DNA from: Fastidiosipila sanguinis
GTDB taxonomy: Bacteria; Bacillota; Clostridia; Saccharofermentanales; Fastidiosipilaceae
Length of the DNA: 64,000 bases
Reading direction: 5' to 3'
NCBI RefSeq assembly: GCF_002998295.1
Contig: NZ_CP027226.1
Coordinates: 62,001 to 126,000, forward strand
Below the pieces are notes generated by a model. That model saw nothing but the letters and a program-made list of their open reading frames with translations. It did not search any database and was not told the DNA's origin. The translations under genes were made by a program, and so were the position numbers. Positions 63,064-64,000 of this stretch are shown here, piece by piece. Position 1 is the stretch's first letter; the number at the start of each line of letters is the position of its first letter.

Positions 63064-63885
63064 TTGGCAAAAATAAATTTTGATATTAATCCAGTAAATG
63101 AGATTAATCATGTTATGCATGATTCTGATTCTGGTTCTATGTCTAAATTATTGGATCTCTGCTTGAGGTTTGGTAGCTTGATGAATAGTGTTGGTTCAGA
63201 GAGTGCCAGGACTGAGGATAGTATTGAGAGGATTCTTGCTGCTTATGGTATTGATTCACCTTCAGCCTTCTGTATACCTACTATTGTTATTATTAGTTTT
63301 AAAGATGAAGATGGTAATATTTATACAAGTAGTAGAAGAATGCGCTCACAGAGTAGCAACTTCACTAAACTAGACGAACTCAATAGTTTATCCAGGTATT
63401 TATGCGATGGAGAGCTGAAAACTCTAAGTATTTTTGAATCTGAGTTGGATCGAATCGAAGAGATTGAATACAACTTTAATATGAACAACCTGATTGGTAC
63501 TCTCTTAGTTGCCTTTGGATTTAATTTTATCTTTGGTGGAGATCTTAGAAACGCAATAGGAGCAATGTTAGCGGCATTTTTAATGGCGCTTATTAACAAT
63601 TTCTTGACCAATGCCCAGGTCAACTCTACCTTTAATAACCTAGCTTCTAGTTTCTTTGGTAACGTCTTCGTTGAGTTGTTTGCCATGATTGGCTTAATTA
63701 ATAACACAGGAACAGCGAGTATCTCGATTATCATGGGATTGGTCCCAGGTATGCTTCTGACAACTTCTATTAGAGAAGTTTTCTCGAAAGATTATACTTC
63801 AGGTTTAAATAAACTAGTTGAGTGTTTATTTATAGCGATAAGCCTGGCAGTTGGTGCTGCACTTGCTATTGTATTATTAAGGTAG
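63064..63885 (+). CDS. ThrE-type exporter, large (N-terminal) subunit
   Basis: A membrane protein of 273 residues of the threonine/serine exporter (DUF1212) family. The hydrophilic N-terminus has the family segment LRFGSLMNSVGSESARTEDSIERIL, then SFCIPT-like core (AFCIPTIVIISF), followed by about five spans from residue 140. The start is TTG with GGAGGG upstream, as no closer Met fits. In many Bacillota the exporter is encoded as two genes, this larger part and the small DUF3815 part that follows after 7 bases. It may export threonine, serine or a dicarboxylic acid; substrate unproven. Confidence 0.85.
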   Translation: MAKINFDINPVNEINHVMHDSDSGSMSKLLDLCLRFGSLMNSVGSESARTEDSIERILAAYGIDSPSAFCIPTIVIISFKDEDGNIYTSSRRMRSQSSNFTKLDELNSLSRYLCDGELKTLSIFESELDRIEEIEYNFNMNNLIGTLLVAFGFNFIFGGDLRNAIGAMLAAFLMALINNFLTNAQVNSTFNNLASSFFGNVFVELFAMIGLINNTGTASISIIMGLVPGMLLTTSIREVFSKDYTSGLNKLVECLFIAISLAVGAALAIVLLR

Positions 63886-63892
63886 GTGAAAT

Positions 63893-64000
63893 ATGGAAGC
63901 ATTAATTTCAGGTTTAGTAGTAATTTTAGCAGTAGCTCTTTCTACGTATGGCTATTCAAAGATGTATGTTTTGCCGAAAAGGTTGTTGCCTGTTTCAATG
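63893..64000 (+). CDS. ThrE-type exporter, small subunit (3' end outside window)
   Basis: The first 36 codons of a membrane protein (MEALISGLVVILAVALSTYG opening, then PKRLLPVSM), running off the right edge. The hydrophobic span and position directly after the large ThrE-like subunit, with AGGTGA upstream, fit the small C-terminal ThrE (DUF3815) subunit. Assignment rests mainly on context. Confidence 0.7.
   Translation, partial: MEALISGLVVILAVALSTYGYSKMYVLPKRLLPVSM

Noticed and set aside
63321-63734. 137-residue minus-strand ORF
   Set aside because: Antisense to the ThrE-like gene; the hydrophobic composition mirrors the complementary strand of membrane segments.
1-64000. CRISPR array, defence island, phage or insertion sequence
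   Set aside because: No regularly spaced repeats, transposase, integrase or terminal inverted repeats were seen; all long ORFs are accounted for by metabolic, transport or housekeeping functions.

Overview
The window is chromosomal DNA from a low-G+C, single-membrane anaerobic bacterium of the Bacillota, most likely a Clostridia-type gut, rumen or mucosal saccharolytic organism. The signs are AT-rich codons, strong GGAGG ribosome sites with some TTG/GTG starts, lipobox-type solute-binding proteins, YesM/YesN-type two-component sensing and LplB/YtcP-type permeases. I cannot name the species. No rRNA, tRNA, CRISPR, phage or insertion-sequence signal was found.

The left two thirds (1-41.9 kb) hold three consecutive glycan-uptake loci. 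Locus 1 (2-16.8 kb) has a truncated xylulokinase, a YesM/YesN sensor pair, two permeases, a binding lipoprotein, a YicI-like GH31 alpha-xylosidase, a large GH2 beta-galactosidase and a GH3 beta-glucosidase with swapped domains. Together these suggest uptake of xyloglucan-type oligosaccharides and cytoplasmic dismantling. Locus 2 (16.9-33.0 kb) is a beta-mannan locus: GH2 beta-mannosidase, GH36 alpha-galactosidase and a LacI regulator, then an AraC regulator facing a transporter, a cellobiose 2-epimerase-like protein, two GH130 phosphorylases and two different SGNH acetylesterases (CE2-like and CE17-like). The set resembles the Roseburia intestinalis mannan locus. No endomannanase is present, so the cell probably imports acetylated galactomanno- or glucomanno-oligosaccharides. 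Locus 3 (33.1-41.9 kb) has an ArsR-type regulator divergent from a surface GH43 lipoprotein, a short GH2 enzyme, a binding lipoprotein and two permeases, probably for an arabinose-containing glycan. In all three loci an intrinsic hairpin lies directly after the binding-protein gene, which may set its excess over downstream products.

From 41.9 kb the content is general: a stand-alone trpB, an ABC-2 exporter pair, a MacB-like ATPase / CARDB-like surface protein / FtsX-type permease operon, an AlkD-like protein, an M20 amidohydrolase, a small Cys-containing protein, a DUF2254 membrane protein, prolyl aminopeptidase, DNA polymerase IV, a GNAT protein, a SWIM/SNF2 helicase, a HelD-like helicase and a split ThrE-type exporter cut by the right edge.

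The most striking non-obvious element is upstream of trpB on the minus strand: a 14-residue leader peptide (MFPTFYIWQSWRSM) with two Trp codons and its own ribosome site, followed by mutually exclusive pairing segments and an intrinsic terminator. This is the layout of a classical ribosome-mediated trp attenuator, in a lineage where T-box or TRAP control would be expected.
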